64,000 nt of DNA, from contig CP136063.1 in assembly GCA_032622095.1 (NCBI GenBank), positions 177,797,956 through 177,861,955 of the forward strand, read 5' to 3'. Below the pieces are notes generated by a model. That model was not told the DNA's origin and ran no database searches. It saw only the letters and a program-made list of their open reading frames with translations. Numbering within the stretch: position 1 is the first letter of the stretch; each line of letters opens with the position of its first letter. Source of the stretch: Siphonodentalium dalli. Lineage: Eukaryota > Mollusca > Scaphopoda > Gadilida > Siphonodentaliidae. Position numbers and translations under genes: made by a program. Positions 1-14,600 of the stretch are shown piece by piece.

Positions 1-218
1 AAATTAGGGGATATAGAAACTTCCCAGAGGGGAAAAGTAACTAAATACAATGTTAATTTGATAATAAAGATCTCTTCCCGGAGATGATGAGGCCTAGGCA
101 GAATGAGGTAAAAAGAGGGTGGATTTGGTGATGCTAGCCCACTGTGTGGGATAGCATCATTAAATTCACCATCTGGGGACTCATTCTGCAAATGACAGAC
201 ACACTATTTGCAGACTTG
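1..218. repeat. Family A MITE, right part (cut by window start)
   Basis: Contains GCAGAATGAGG near 98, the inverted partner TCATTCTGCAAATGACAGAC, and ends GCAGACTTG. The left interior (AAATTAGGGGATATAGA) matches the middle of the full-length copy at 53037-53465, so this is the 3' portion of the same element. A fragment of family J follows at about 224-290. Confidence 0.75.
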
Positions 219-290
219 CTCATGGTTGATTGTTGAACTTATTATCAGATCATTTCCTAAGGGAACTACTTGTCAATGATTATTTGGTAT

Positions 291-1147
291 GGAAAGCTCC
301 GACATACTGAGAGAAGAACAAAATCAAAAGATTCTGGGATCATTTCTCCATGCATCACCATAGAAAGGTGCTTGCATCAATGCCAGTCAGATCATATAGA
401 GCTTAATAATAAACAAAAAAATTCTACTATTCTCACACGATCTACTAACATAAAATACAGATATAATGAAAGGAAGAAAAAGAACAAAAAATACAAGAAA
501 AGGAATACAAAAGAAAAAGAAATAAAAATACAAGAAAAGGAACAAAAAGCACAAAAATATATATAATATAAATAAAACAGAAAATATTTTTATTTTTTTT
601 ATAGAAGTTTGACTACATATAATAGGTCTCAGTCAAGCAGTCATTTGAAAATTAGCAGATTTAGCTAAATATCTACTTTTTTATTTTCTTTCTAATTCCA
701 TTTACTTTCAAAGACTTCATTGTAGCCTCTCAAGACATGACTCAGAATTGTTTTCAGGTAAACAGGTAAAACATTACTCAATTTCATGCATAAAATTACA
801 GACCAAGCTTAGCATTCATGGTCATTTTGTGACAACTCTACTCTGAAAAATGGATCTGTTAAGTGTGTGACTACAGATTTTATGAAAAATAATGTTCCTG
901 TAGCTGTTATCCCAGAAGAGTGATTCCAACTTATCTCAGATAAACAATCTTGTTATGTCCACACTAAAACTGGTGTCTAATTAAATTATTGCTTGATGTT
1001 CAAATATAAAGTTCTTAGGAAACACCATTATTTTATTTAAATACCCAGAGTCTGTACGCATGAATACACTAGAATGATCTTTGAAATTTTTTATTCTTTT
1101 GTGACTACTTTACTATAAGTCTTTAGAGCACATGTTGTTGAACATTA
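291..1147. other. AT-rich intergenic stretch, nothing recognised
   Basis: Includes an A-rich region (about 410-600) that yields a lysine-rich chance reading frame. I see no splice-compatible exon, RNA gene or dated repeat here. Confidence 0.5.
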
Positions 1148-1362
1148 TTAACCCTTTCAGTGCCAAGTCCGATTTTTGTATCAACCCATATTTCCTTGAT
1201 CATTTTTCAAATTTATTGATTATAATAATGTGATACATTGATGGAAAGAGCTCTAAGAGCTCTTTCCATCCATGTATCACATTATTATAATCAATAAATT
1301 TGAAAAATGATCAAGGAAATATGGGTTGATACAAAAATCGGACTTGGCACTGAAAGGTTTAA
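1148..1362. mobile_element. piggyBac-like palindromic MITE, TTAA-bounded
   Basis: Begins TTAACCCTTTCAGTGCC and ends GGCACTGAAAGGTTTAA. The two arms are nearly perfect inverted copies meeting at AGCTCTAAGAGCTCT around 1250-1262. TTAA at both ends is the piggyBac-type target duplication. The outer motif CCCTTTCAGTGCC resembles the element at 15940-16174. Confidence 0.8.
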
Positions 1363-1728
1363 ATACCATTGAAAAGTTCTATCAATTGTGCACATGTTAT
1401 TAATTGCACATATTTTCTTATAGTATAATATAATATGATTGAAGATGCTTCAATTTATAAATTTCCCTCTATATTGACAAGATCAACATAATAATTGTCA
1501 TGTATCTCTAAAGTGTTTTCCATATGGAATCATTTGTCATGGATTATGATATGGACTTTTCTCGAAACAGGTATTGTGAATTCTTAAAACCAGACAATCT
1601 TATTATTCAACCAATGAGCTTACACAATATCAACAGTTTTAGTAACAAACACACATATTTTATATCCAGTGGATGCAATTGTTTCTTGTTACAAGCTTAA
1701 TTTTTAATTGAGGGGACATTTGAAACAA

Positions 1729-1940
1729 TTTTAATCCTTTCATGACGGGAGCTGTGTTTGTGCAACATTAAAGATCCTGCCAGTCCATTCTCTTATATAT
1801 GTGAGTCTCACATATGGAGTCTCACATATATAAGAGAATGCATTGGCTAACAAGGTGAAGTTAAATATTGTTAGACTAACATATTATCTTATATATGCAA
1901 AGCTCCCAATGGGAGACTCACATATATAAAAGAATTAAAA
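1729..1940. repeat. Family C element, degenerate copy
   Basis: Starts CCTTTCATGACGGGAGC. Contains two hairpin units built on ATTCTCTTATATATG / CATATATAAGAGAAT, and a second imperfect hairpin to about 1938. The downstream terminus is lost. Confidence 0.65.
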
Positions 1941-2019
1941 GCCCAAGTGAAATGCAAATATATGCCATTCACAAAAAGTTCAATAACAATTTGAGATTCT
2001 GATGCACAATCTTGTGTGT

Positions 2020-2090
2020 TCTGTCTTTATTTTACATCCTTGTATTTGGTCTGAAGTTTGAATTTCAATGATGTATTATTTATTTGAAGT
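2020..2090 (-). promoter_or_regulatory. Candidate PPT1 poly(A) signals
   Basis: On the minus strand AATAAA occurs at 2031-2026 and again near 2084-2079, about 470-520 nt after the PPT1 stop. Either could end the transcript. A family A MITE would then lie within the 3' UTR. Confidence 0.3.
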
Positions 2091-2200
2091 TTGCAAGAAG
2101 ATGGTCCATTCCATTAGATGTCAACCCAAATGGCAGATGACATGATGTGCAATGTAGTTCTTAGTGACCATGTCAGTGTCAAATAGTGCTGGGTTGTATT

Positions 2201-2399
2201 CAAGCCTTGAAATAGTGTGTCTGTCATTTGCAGAATGAGGTCCCCAGAGGGAGATTTTAGTGATGCTACCCCGCATAGTGGGATAGCATCACCAAATTCA
2301 CCCTCTGGGAACCTCATTCTGCTATGAGGGGTAGCATCACTAAATTCACCCTCTCGGGACCTCATTCTGCAAATGACAGACACACTATTTCAAGGCTTG
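2201..2399. mobile_element. Family A hAT-like MITE with 8-bp target duplication
   Basis: Starts CAAGCCTTGAAATAGTG and ends in the inverse CACTATTTCAAGGCTTG. Interior arms carry GCAGAATGAGGTCCCCAG and its complement. Flanked by GTTGTATT at 2193-2200 and again at 2400-2407, an exact 8-bp duplication as expected for hAT-type insertion. Confidence 0.85.
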
Positions 2400-2548
2400 G
2401 TTGTATTCTACTTGTGAGAGATGCTAATATTTACTGAACGGTAGCAATTCTTTCAAAATTAACATGTGTTGAATGAATCAAGTTATCTGGCTTTGAGAAT
2501 ACAAAAAATATCAATTGATCACATTTTCAACAAATTTCACCAAATACA

Positions 2549-2674
2549 TTACTTCAAAAAAGGTTTTATTATCTGGGTGATGAACCATGACTCAGAAAAC
2601 TGGAGGTGATCGGTATCACATGTGAGAAACTTGAGTCTTTTAGTCTGATCCAAGACCTTTAATCCCAACAAATC
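2549..2674 (-). CDS. PPT1: PPT1 exon 9: catalytic His and stop codon
   Basis: 126 nt including TAA at 2551-2549. Encodes [31 protein letters not shown] and [10 protein letters not shown]. His273 in DHLQ aligns with the catalytic histidine of human PPT1 (GDHLQLSEEWF). Acceptor CAATTTCAG. The C-terminus IIKPFLK matches human HIIPFLG in position, so the protein is complete. Confidence 0.95.
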   Translation of the reverse strand, partial: DLLGLKVLDQTKRLKFLTCDTDHLQFSESWFITQIIKPFLK

Positions 2675-5600
2675 CTGAAATTGAAACAAATAACTATATA
2701 TATTATGATAATACAGTAAAACCTTCTTGAGAGACCACCATCAACAGCAATCACCTGCAATTTACGACCGCATATCCTGTTCACCGACTGGTTTATTCTA
2801 TATATTACCTTCACTGGGTGACCACCTGTCAAATGTGACTGCGACTACCTAATTTTGGGTTCAAAACACAAATTCCACCTGTGTTGCGAGATGGCAACCA
2901 CCATTTATTAAACATTAAAGAAGCCGAAACATCAGTTAAGCTAAGTAAAAATGCACCAGAGTTACAATGAATACAACTGAATATACACGAAACCGAAAGT
3001 ACAAAATGGACTTGTCTTACAATTTCACCCACAACAGAAATGGACACACTCCGTTCGCATGCAAAGTAATTTGTGCTTTGCGACTTATTGTTATTTATCA
3101 GCTGTGTAATTATATATTTAATTGGCATCAGTCTCGAGGCCATTAACAAATAGGTCCATTAAAATAACGTAAACATGATTGTATATTTGTCAACAGGTCA
3201 TTGACCTCTTACCTCGCAATTTAAATATAACAGATTGTTAAGCTGTGTTTGTAATTGTTATCGGCCACAGCTGTATAAAAATGACTGGATTCCACCTTGC
3301 AAAGAATTGTTGCCTGCACAACCAATGAAATAGAGCCCTGTCTGAGATAAAACCCATGGAATGAAGGGAATTCCATCAGCACAAAATCAAGTCTTTATCA
3401 CAGTTCCACAGATGTAAATCTGATAAGATTTAAAGATGCATAATCCGCATTAACGCATTAATATTTCCTTGGCTTAGGTGGTAAAAAAAATATTTTATTC
3501 GAGTCGAGGAACCCACCCATCAAAGCTCAGATTGATCAGATATCGAGGTTTAAAATCGATTATTTTTCACCGCTGATAATTTCAAGTGGCCCAGTAAACA
3601 ATTTGCGAGAAGATGCCCTCGGGCCAAATTGCGGATGAAGATGGATAACTCTAAAATCAAGTGGCTTTTTGTGTCAGATATTTGACAAACTGGCAAAATT
3701 TCGTTGAACAAAATGTTGATAAATAACAGGATTTGGGAAGTTTTATACTATAGTTGACTGTGATTAGTAATATTTTTGGGCAATTGCTCGATTCTGATAA
3801 CTGAAGCGGCATTTAAATTTTTGTTGTTGTTGTTGGAATCTGATGATATGGGGAATATCGGATTGAGTACCTTTAATATCGTCAGTTTTTAAAGAGACTG
3901 TGATCCAATAAGTATTATGCAATTCAAGAGCCAATTTATATTACCATTATAATGAGTACACCATTATAGTCAGTAAAGACACTGAAAATATGCTGTTTGA
4001 AATATGCAAATTGGTGTATGTGAGAGAAGTCACTTCTCCATAGGACGAAAATAGAGAGAAGTGACACAATTTAGGGAGAAGGTGTCTCCCAAGTCATCTT
4101 CTAGGCTCAAGCCTTGAAATAGGGTGTCTGTCATTTGCAGAATGAGGTCCCCAGAGGGTGAATTTAGTGATGCTACCCTGCATAGCGGGCTAGCATCACC
4201 AAATTCACCCTCTGGGGACCTCATTCTGCTTACACCTCCGCAGAATGAGGTTCCCAGAGGGTGAATTTGGTGATGCTAGCCCGCTATGCGGGGTAGCATC
4301 ACTAAATTCACCCTCTGGGGACCTCATTCTGCAAATGACAGACACCCTATTTCAAGGCTTGTCTAGGCTGATCCCTGACACTCCCATCATCATTGAACAT
4401 ACCTTCTGATACAGTGGGCTCTCCTGTAGTGTGTACAATTCTTTTGCTTGTCCAGGTTTATAAAATCCAAACCACTGTAAAATATAAATATTAAAGTGTC
4501 AATGACACTGTTGCTCAACTAGGGAAGGAGTTAATTTTTTTGCTGAGCAAAGAATAGAATGATAAAGAAGAAGGAAAGTAAACTAGAGGCCACCCCGAAG
4601 ATCCATATGAAGTTTCGTGATGATCCAATGAGGGATGTGGTTTGTAGGGTGCGCCAAAGGATTTATTCATGCAAGATTGGCTGCCGGCTGCCATGTTTTT
4701 CCAAGAATTTCTGTAAACATAGGATGCTCCCATCTAGAGGTCACCCTGAAGATCCATATGAAGTTTGGAGATGATTGGATGAGGGATGTGGTCTGTAAGG
4801 TGCGCCAAAGGATTCAGTCACACAAAGAGTAAATTCCAAGATGGCCACTGTTGGCCATGATTTGTCAATGAATTTCGGTCAAAATGATCGGATGAGGGAT
4901 GCGGTCTGTAGACTGTGACAAAGGATATAGTCATGCAAAGAGTAAACTCCAAGATGGCTCCAAGATGGCTGCTGTTTTTCAAATTTGATAGCTCCCATCT
5001 ATAGGTGATCACAATCGTGCATGTAGGGTGTGCCGATGGATTCAGATATGAAACCCAAGATGGCTGCTGGCTGCCATGTTTTTCTTTGAAATACGGAAAA
5101 ATTTGATAGCTCCCATTTATAGGTCACCCTGAAGCTACATATGAAGTTTGAAGATCAGATGAGGGATGTGGCCTGTAGTGCAATCCAAAGGAAATTGTTG
5201 ACACATGGTCGGACACACAGACGGACGCACATATGATGGACGCCAACCATTGGCAATAGCTCAAACTTTACTTTGTAAAGTTGAGCTAACAAGTCTATAA
5301 TTTTACAGGGTTTTACCTGATCATCTTCGCACATCAGAAGCTGTACATAGTGAAAACTCAAGGTGATTCAGTTTATGGGTGAATGGTTTTCGTTGTTATA
5401 TCCCACCATCAATGTTTTTTTTAATTCAAGACGTCATACTTTAGCATTCCCTTTTACATGTTCAGAAAGTCTAGCACACAGTATACAGTGCTCTAAGGAG
5501 TATCTTAGGAGACCTTCTTAGAGCACCAAATTTAATACATTACAGAGACAATAAATGAATTTAAAACAAAAAAGCGCTAGCCAAAAGAACTTAGCATATT

Positions 5601-8600
5601 CAGTACAAAATTTAGTAGTAGTACCCAGTCTATTCCTACAGACAACGAGTATGTAAACATTTTAATTTGAGATAAATATGTGTTATATACACAATGTGTT
5701 TGTATTGATTCATTTATCGTGACTCGGCTAGTTTTCATGACCATATAGCGACGAGGCGACCTTGGTCGCCGAGTCGCTATGTGGCCACGAAAAATAGCCG
5801 AGTCGCGATACATGAATCGTAACAAACACATTGTGTATATAACACATTTATCTACCATTGGTGCGACAGAATTCAACGCAAAAAAAACATTTTAGGAGTT
5901 TCTTAAATGCCAAAATTGTCGGATTTGTGTCCGACGATTAGCTTTCTTGAGTAAATTCTCCCAACCTGCAAAGGTATCTGTGTCACGCGATTAGCTCGCT
6001 TGCTAAATTCTCCCAACCTGCAAGTTCACGCGAATATGCCAAACGGAAATTGAATTCAATGGACAAAATCTCTTACACCTGCATGTTTTATATAATTTAT
6101 AATAAATACTGAACAAATACAAATTACTTACTTTGTGATATGTTATACCATAATACCCATGATGGTAGGAAATCAAATAATGTTAAAACCTACATGTAGG
6201 AACTATTTGTTTATAGTACGCAAGAATATACGGTGGAATGTCGATTTGATTTTTCACGCGATTGATGTGACATCAGTTCAGTCATGATTTTGAACCAGTC
6301 AACGACATCACGAGCGCCTTGTATCGCAACTGCAGTAACGATACAGATGTTTTTATCGCCAATTCGTTTTCGCCAATTTTATCAGGGAATTTCATAGGGA
6401 ATGGTAGATAAAACCCACACCAAGGGAGTTTTTATTTATAACAGATTAATCAAACTAAATAAAAGGCCGCTCGGCCACAGTGTCCCCCCAAACCGGTGGC
6501 TTCATTTGGAGCTGAGGCTTTGTAGAAGTATACTATATGGATAAGACACTTGTGCATTGTCTCATTACTGACATGCATACAAATAACCAAATCTTAAAAA
6601 AACTCTTAAAGTCAAAATATAACCTCAAATTGGCACAAAATGAAGAAAATTACAAGAAAAATTGAATTTTCAAAGTCGAAAAGCCCAGAACTCTGAGAAA
6701 AATCATCGGATCAAACTCAAATTCGAACTTGACCTGTATCTTGATACGACTGATCCACATAACAATGGTATTTGCAATTAAAGGGTCCGAACTTGAGATA
6801 TAATCCGGAAACCGAAAAAGTGAGAAATTTTCTAAGTAAAACGAGTCGAAAAAGGACCACAACTCTCGCAAAAATGGGCGGAGCATACCCATATTCGAAC
6901 TTGACCTGTACATAGGGCTGATAAATTCACATACCAAATTTGGTTCAGATATGATCACACAAACTGAAGTTATCATCCGGAAACCAGAAAATTACAAGAT
7001 TCTAAGTAAAAAAAAGGGCCATAACTCTCGCAAAAATGAGCAGAGCAAACCCATGTTCGAACTTGACCTGTATTTTGGTCTGATAAACTCACCTTTGAAA
7101 TTTGCTTTTGATCTAATAACCGAAACTAAAGTTATCATCCGGAAACCATTTCCGGACGGACACACGGATGGACACACAGACGGACGGACACCGGCTATTT
7201 TAATAGTCCCCCGAAAAAATATTCGGGGGACAACTAGAGGTGTGACTGTCCCAATGGGGTTAAGGATAACCGCAATGCAACAGGACGACACTAATGGTAG
7301 CCATATTAGCATACTTGCTTTTCAAAAGAAAAGATTGGACAAAATTCTGCATGTTGCAAAATATTTCGAAGTCGAAAAAGGGGGATAACTCCACTACAAA
7401 AAAGTCCAATCAAGCTCATAATCGCAGATGCACAGGTTCGCATAGTATTAAATGGAGATCCACCATTTATTTTACAGAAGTTATACCTCTTATTGGACTT
7501 TGTATGCTTTGGTGAACCTCTATATACCGACAGAAACATGATTCTTGTAAATTTGTTTGACATTATGCTAAGAGGAACAAGCACTGTGCGGTATTTGCAT
7601 ATAAAAATACCGTGTAAGTCTAAAATCACACTGCAGTATACCTTATTACCAATTATTTCCACATGTATATTGAATATTCAGCAACTAAAGGCAGCTTTCC
7701 AAAAAAGGTACAGATCAAATCTCACACTTATAAGATAGGCTTACTGTAATTTGGAAATTAATTTTATTTCAGTAGCAAAGCCAATGTTTGTGATACGCCA
7801 TGTAAAATCAAAGTTGTACATGAGGCATCTAAACATAGAGCCACACAGCGTGTAACAGTCTACTACAATCATTGTTGAGCAGTAAAATATAGTCAAAATA
7901 TACATGTAAACTGCAACTGTATTGTAACATTGGCGTACCGATTAAAACAAAATCGACGGTAACAGGGCCGGTAAAGAAATTAATAGATGTACCAATAATA
8001 ATCGCTATAAAAAACTACCGCCCAGCACTAAGAAGAACCTACCTCGCTCTCTTTTGGAACGACCATAGTGTCCTTTGTGAACATAACCAGCACCATATTC
8101 TTGATCTTCAATAAGTTCTGTTTGTATGTTTCACTAGTGTTCTAGAAATATACAATACACCGGTACTATGGGAAAGTGAAAAATCTCCTCATAAAAAGTC
8201 ATTATGGATCAGGGTTGGTGATTTTTTTGATTTTTTTTAAATAAATCAAAAAAATCGATTTATTTGATTTAAATCAGATTTATTTGATTTAAATCGATTT
8301 TTTTGATTTTTTTTTCTAATTGTTATGAAAATATGCAATTGTGCAATGTCTTTGATAAATGAAGGTTCTAACAGGTGTTGCTTATTATATCCAAGGCTGG
8401 ATTAATAAAAATTCTATTATTATTTATTATTTTTTGTGTAACTACATGTATCAAGCACAAATATCATGGCAGTACAGATATAGCAACCATGTACTTTAAT
8501 TGTGCATACACTAGGTCCATGTGAGTTCCAATGTTGTGATATCTGGATAGGTAGACCTGTGCTTAAAGATTTACTACTAAATTTAGTAAATTTTAGTTGA

Positions 8601-11600
8601 GAACTGAATATATTTTCAATCACCTTTGCTACTCGGTGACTTGAGGACATACATGTAATCACACCATATACATGTATCAAGTATGGACATTAGACAACTA
8701 GAGTAGTTTAGATGCAATAGATGGCAGAGTATATGGTAGAATTACTCGGTTGGCATTTACATGTATGGCAATCAGAAAAGGAAAGGAAATTTAATAGTGT
8801 AATGAGGAGTGCTGAATCTGATTGTAGTTACAAATAAGCGGAACAGGCCGTTGCTGGAGCAGTAATCACGGTACCATGCAGTATGCCTGTTTCTATAGGG
8901 TTGACAATTACTGCACATTTTCATATCTTTTATCCAATTTTGTATGTTGTTTAATCATTATCATGTTATAGTTAACAAAAAACCTTGTTAGATATTGCAT
9001 TATGCAATCATTTAAAAAAAATTGATTTAAATCAATGATTTTTTTCAAAAAAATCTTTGATTTAAATCTTGATTTAAATCAATGATTTAAATCGCTTGAT
9101 TTAAATCAACCAACCCTGTAATATGGATGGTGGTAAAAATGAACCAAATACACTGTCAAACAAACGTCTTAGTAGTAAATAATATAATAACCTAAAATTG
9201 ATTATTAATGAATGGAGTTTGATCATTTGTATGTCATATGGATAAAAGTAGTGAAATAAGATAGTCCTAGTTGATATATATGTTCACAGAGATGGATTGG
9301 TTAAGTTGTCCACATATGCCATCAACGTCGTTTTCGATTCATCTGTCGGCGTATAGAAGTGTTGGATGCCGAATTACATACTGTATAATTTCGCGAAGCG
9401 AAATTATACTATGTATGTAGTTCGGCATCCGACACTTCTATATGCCGACAGATGCATAGAAAACGACGTTGATTGCTTTAATTACGACAATTCGTATATT
9501 AGTTGGTGATTATGCAAGTTTTTAAAAGAAACTACATTAAAAATACTAAAATAGTAAAACTACCCAAGTGATATTTGTGTCTGGACTTAATCTGCTCTTT
9601 TAACCGAAATGGGAAATCGGGTCGAGAATAAATTGGGCGATCAACCGGATGTTCGAGATGAACACACACAATACGATCTCTGTTTCCAACTATACAAAAG
9701 CAAGACACTGCACCCGTAAACTATTAAACTGTACTTGCTGGTGTAAATTTCACTTATTTAAAACGATTCTAGAACATCTATTGTCATAAAGACAATCCGA
9801 TTCGATAGCAATTCCAAAGCGGTGCTCCCAAACTTCCCCACCGAATTTGCGGTCTCCGGTGACAAACTCGAAAAGTAAACAATCGCTACAAAGGTTCATT
9901 CTATGCTCTCATGACCACTGCCATGTCATATTAGTATTGGCATGAAGCTGGATAAATGCTAATACTAATGGTGGAATAGTTATGTAATACATTCCTTTAT
10001 CCCCAACTAAATTAATGTACTATTTTGCTGTTTAATCGGCGATAATTTTTCGCTGAGAATTGACGTCTTGTGTTACCACTAGAAACGGAAGTTATTTCTT
10101 GCGATTTATTGGTGGACTAAATAAAATTCCGGGTAAATTCCCCGCATGGATATTCAACTTTGTTTGCGAACTTTTTAAAGTATCACTACACCCAGTGATG
10201 CGGGAAACGACACTTCCCTCGGCTGATAGATATTTTCGCTACCAAGTGCATCTAAGGGCCTTGACCAATCAAATGCACGCATTTAAGTGAAAGCGAAAGT
10301 AGTTGTAATTATATAATGAACAAGCCTGGATATAGTGTCTGACATTTGCAGAATGATGTCTCCAGAGAGTGAATGTAGTGACGCTATCTGCACAGCAGGC
10401 TAGGATTGCCAAATTCACCCTCTCGGGACGTCTTAGGACTCATCTTCTGGGGAGTATCTATAGTCTCAAATTAACATTTTTCCCTTCTTTTCAGTTTATA
10501 TATCCCCTAATTTGCAGAAGATAAATTGCATAATCGAGGTGACTAATAGGTGAACATCACCAACTTCAACTGGGGAACTTCAATCTGATCCTAGGTCTCT
10601 CATAGGAGTTGAGGCCAAAGCAAAATGAGGTTCCCACAGGGTGAGTTTGGTAATGCTAGCCCGCTGTGCATGATAGCATCACTAAATTCACCGTCTGGGG
10701 ACCTCATTCTTCAAATGCCTGACGCACTACATGTATATTCAGCGTTGATAATGGTATATACTGAGTCTATCATAATCTCATTGACATGTCATTTCTCTGA
10801 CGAATGTAGGCTTCCCCAAAATTACGTCACACAGTGTTACATTAATCGCTTCGATTTGGATGCTAAAATCTACTAAGCTACTAATAGTGAGTTATAATTA
10901 GAGGAATACCGAGGTTTGGGAAATAGAAAATCCACAGAAGGTAATCAGGCCCAGTATTATATATTTGGGTGCTGCATGACTACCAGTGACTGTAACTTAG
11001 GTGTAAATTTCCATATGAAACCTTGATATGCCAATCTGGCATTATCATGTATATTATCATGTATATTCAAATTTTTGTCTGACAATAGTTTGTTGAAATC
11101 CGACTTAATTGCAACTGAATATGTGACTTTTGGGCCATGTAAGAATTTCCGATTTTGGAGAGACATTAGAAAGTCTAATGGCTGCAGTCATGTGAGACAT
11201 GACATCATCATGTGTGACATGACATCACAGGTAGAGGTCACCTAAGTATATACTTGCACACATTGGGGACTAAATTATAATGCGACAATTTTCAACTTTG
11301 CAGCCATGTGTTCCATGCAAAAACTTAGACCTTTTCAGTAATTCGGTCTCGGGTTGTTGATCCGGTTGTAATCATGGTGGGCAATGATAGTATTGTCATT
11401 TAGGAATAAAAGATATATCATTCATATTGTATATTGTTTTCATTCATGAACTCTGTCGATTCCAACTTAATACTTTTATGGGCTAACAACTTGACTTGTC
11501 TCACTAGGCAGTGATAAATTTATAATAAATACATAATAGTCTCATAATTACAAAAGTGACCATACCCGCTCCTGGTTAATGTCAGCCAAGAAAATACTCT

Positions 11601-14600
11601 TTGCTCTGTATTCTTCTTCATTGTTAGAATCATGCCAATACTCTGCTTGTACTAAACTGAAAAAATTGTCCAAGCAAGAAAATATTTACTGGATTGTCCA
11701 AAATTGTATTGAATAATATAATACAATTGAATGTGGCAGGCTGCATATTGCATAATACTACTGTAATACCATACTATTTCATACAACATGTATATCAAAC
11801 TAACCCACTCTTGGCAAACATTATACCTCACATGGCTTTCTCAGATTATCATTGGTTGGATATTACCATACCCTTCTTTATAGGTGCAATGCAGGTGCAC
11901 ATTTACTATAAAAGTTTCGCTACCGGTTTCACTGTGGAATATTCTTATTCTAAGTATAACAAGCAGTTGAACTAGAGGTGTGACTGTCCCAATGGGACTA
12001 AGGATACCCACCCACCCCCCATGTTTTAAAAACACTAAGATGTTTCACATGTCAGTAAACATTAAGTTAAAATAATAATAAAAGATTCCCTTTGCAGGTG
12101 CACAATCATGCAAAAATAACTGAGAATTACTCCAGACAAAGCTTGTCCACAGACGGTGGACGGACAGATGACTCTGCATTCGAAATTGTAGTAAACATCA
12201 TCTTCACTGCAAATAATTGGTTAAAAAAATATTACTGAGAAAAATTAAAATATTCTAAGTCAAGAAGCCCAATAAATCCACCAAAATAAGTCTGACCAAC
12301 ATTAAAATCTCAGGTGCACAGGTTCCCATGGTGGTTGATGTCTGTGCAAAGTTTATCAAAAAAAGATTCATAATCTCCAGACAAATTTGTGTCCATGGAC
12401 AGACAACAGACGGACGGACGAACAAATGGGTAGATATGTGGCTCCGACCTATGTGGCTAGAAATGGTAATGTGGCTTTAGTTTGTATGTGGCTTCTCAAG
12501 TAGCCATAAAATTTTATGTGGCTATCAAGTAGTAGATAGTGATAAAACTCCAGATTATGGATTCATAACATGTTGGAATTATAGCAGAAGCTGATTAAAA
12601 CTCAAAAACTTGCACACAGCAACTGGGACAGTGGAATAGGAGAAACTGACAGGTCCGTGATTGGGTGGCTAGCCACATAAATGTCTGTCAGTGTCCGACA
12701 TCTCCTATTGACAGGTCATGGATGTCTAAATCTATGCACTTTTTGTTTCCAAATTTTGAGTGACCACAAAATTAAATAAGCTGATTAGGCCAAATAGATC
12801 ATTTTTGAACGTCCATCTGAAAGCTGTTACGTGGCTAGCCACGCAACGGAAGTTATGCACATAAATATCCATTTTACACAATCTTAGCCACATAAGTAGT
12901 CATTAGTAAACACGGACGTACAAGCTGATTCCAGTATACCCCCCCCCCCCCAACTTTGTTGCGGGTGGGGGTATAAAAATAAAATAAAATGCTTTAATTT
13001 CTTCATTGGAATGAGCTTGATAGGAATCACCATCACATATTCTTGGCATCATCATAGAGGTTCAAAGGGATTGCTTCGGCCAAATAAAAGGCTGATAGGC
13101 CACACGTCCCCCCAAATAAGGTGGCTTTATATCACCGGTGGCTTTTTTAGAAATGAAAAATCGTTCCCAGAGGTCGCCAGCAGTTAGAGCTGTACCATAC
13201 TACTCGCTTAAAAATATTGAGTATTTTTTCAGCTGTCGTCGTCAAATAAAAAGTATAAGATTTTTGATAGGAGTTGCCATAAATAAAATATTTCTTGAAA
13301 ATTATGAATGTATAACAGTGCTATGATAAAATCGAAGAAACTGTCTATTTGTTATATAATCTCCTCTCCTCGATCTGATCTACCAAACTGTCTACACAAG
13401 TTTCGATGATTCAGTTGCCTATATGTGTATGAATGTTAAATTGTCAACAGAAAGAATCATGAATTGCCCCCGATCAGAATATGATCGTGACAACTACAAA
13501 CAAGAAATAAACTGGATGCTAGGTTTGGTGCATCAGTAACAATATTGTTTAATTTATAACTGCTTCAATTATTTTACTCGTCACGTGTACAACAAGTATC
13601 AAAGTTTTGTGTTATATAATGACTTGCATCATACTCATACAAATCCTGGTATTGATAGGTGGGTATCACTGTTTGGCGCACTCCATTTTCAGCAAGGGTT
13701 AGGGACAAGCCTTGAAATAGGGTGTCTGTCATTTGCAGAATGAGGTCCCCAGAGGGTGAATTTAGTGATGCTACCCCGCATAGCGGGCTAGCATCACCAA
13801 ATTCACCCTCTATGCGAGGTAGCATCACTAAATTCACCCTCTGGGGACCTCATTCTGCAAATGACAGACGACACCCTATTTCAAGGCTTGGTTAGGGATG
13901 ATAATGGACTGAACCTCATTGTGTTCGATCGATGGCTTGGCATCTAACTATAATAAATAACATATTTCAGTAAGCTGTATATTTCTTCGACTAACTGAAA
14001 ATCCAACTTGGAATAAAATCAGTGAGGCACTAATATAGTGAACAGTTATCTGAATGTGTTGAAGGAAAGCACATACAGTAATTGCAGTGGAATGTTCAAT
14101 GCGCATGTTCAACACCATTAAATTGGGCTAAGTTGAAAAAGAATACTAAGTCGGTGGTCTACCTCAAACTACACAATAGCACCAAGCCTCTGATTATTAT
14201 TGTCACTCCTTTGTTCATCATGTCCAGTCTATAGGATAATGGATGGTTATTGTCAACATCAAACATTATTTTACAAACAAAGGTCCACATTTATTTGACT
14301 GAACAATTTCATTTTATATGACTTGCAAGCATGTTAGAGTAATATATGCATGTCGCTATCTAGAAAACGCTTTACAAGTATAACACAGCCCTGACACGAT
14401 CATGACAGAACGCAGATATATTTTGAGCCTCGTCACTCGGTGGGGGTGTCTAACTTCAAATTTCAGGCAGGTTGTTTCGCGTTGGCATTGAATTTTCAAC
14501 TGTTAAAATTTATTGAATCTAATTTCGTTCCCAGGTGGCATGTTGTAATATCCATCATGATAAAACCTAAACTAATATAGTAATTTACATGTAAATGTAG

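Larger units (their letters stand above)
4475..8042 (-). other. PPT1: PPT1 intron 7
   Basis: Filled mostly by repeats: family G (about 4490-5292), a palindrome (5668-5856), family K (about 6460-7232) and a family F start (7233 onward). 7441-8042 shows no recognised element. Confidence 0.85.
8142..11565 (-). other. PPT1: PPT1 intron 6
   Basis: Contains a hAT-like element (8210-9118), a palindrome (9321-9473) and a family A copy (10321-10730). 9474-10320 and 10731-11565 show nothing I recognise apart from scattered AT-rich sequence. Confidence 0.85.

Noticed and set aside
6951-7388. 145-codon plus-strand frame
   Set aside because: Spans the family K tandem repeat and the family F start; the sequence is repeat translation.
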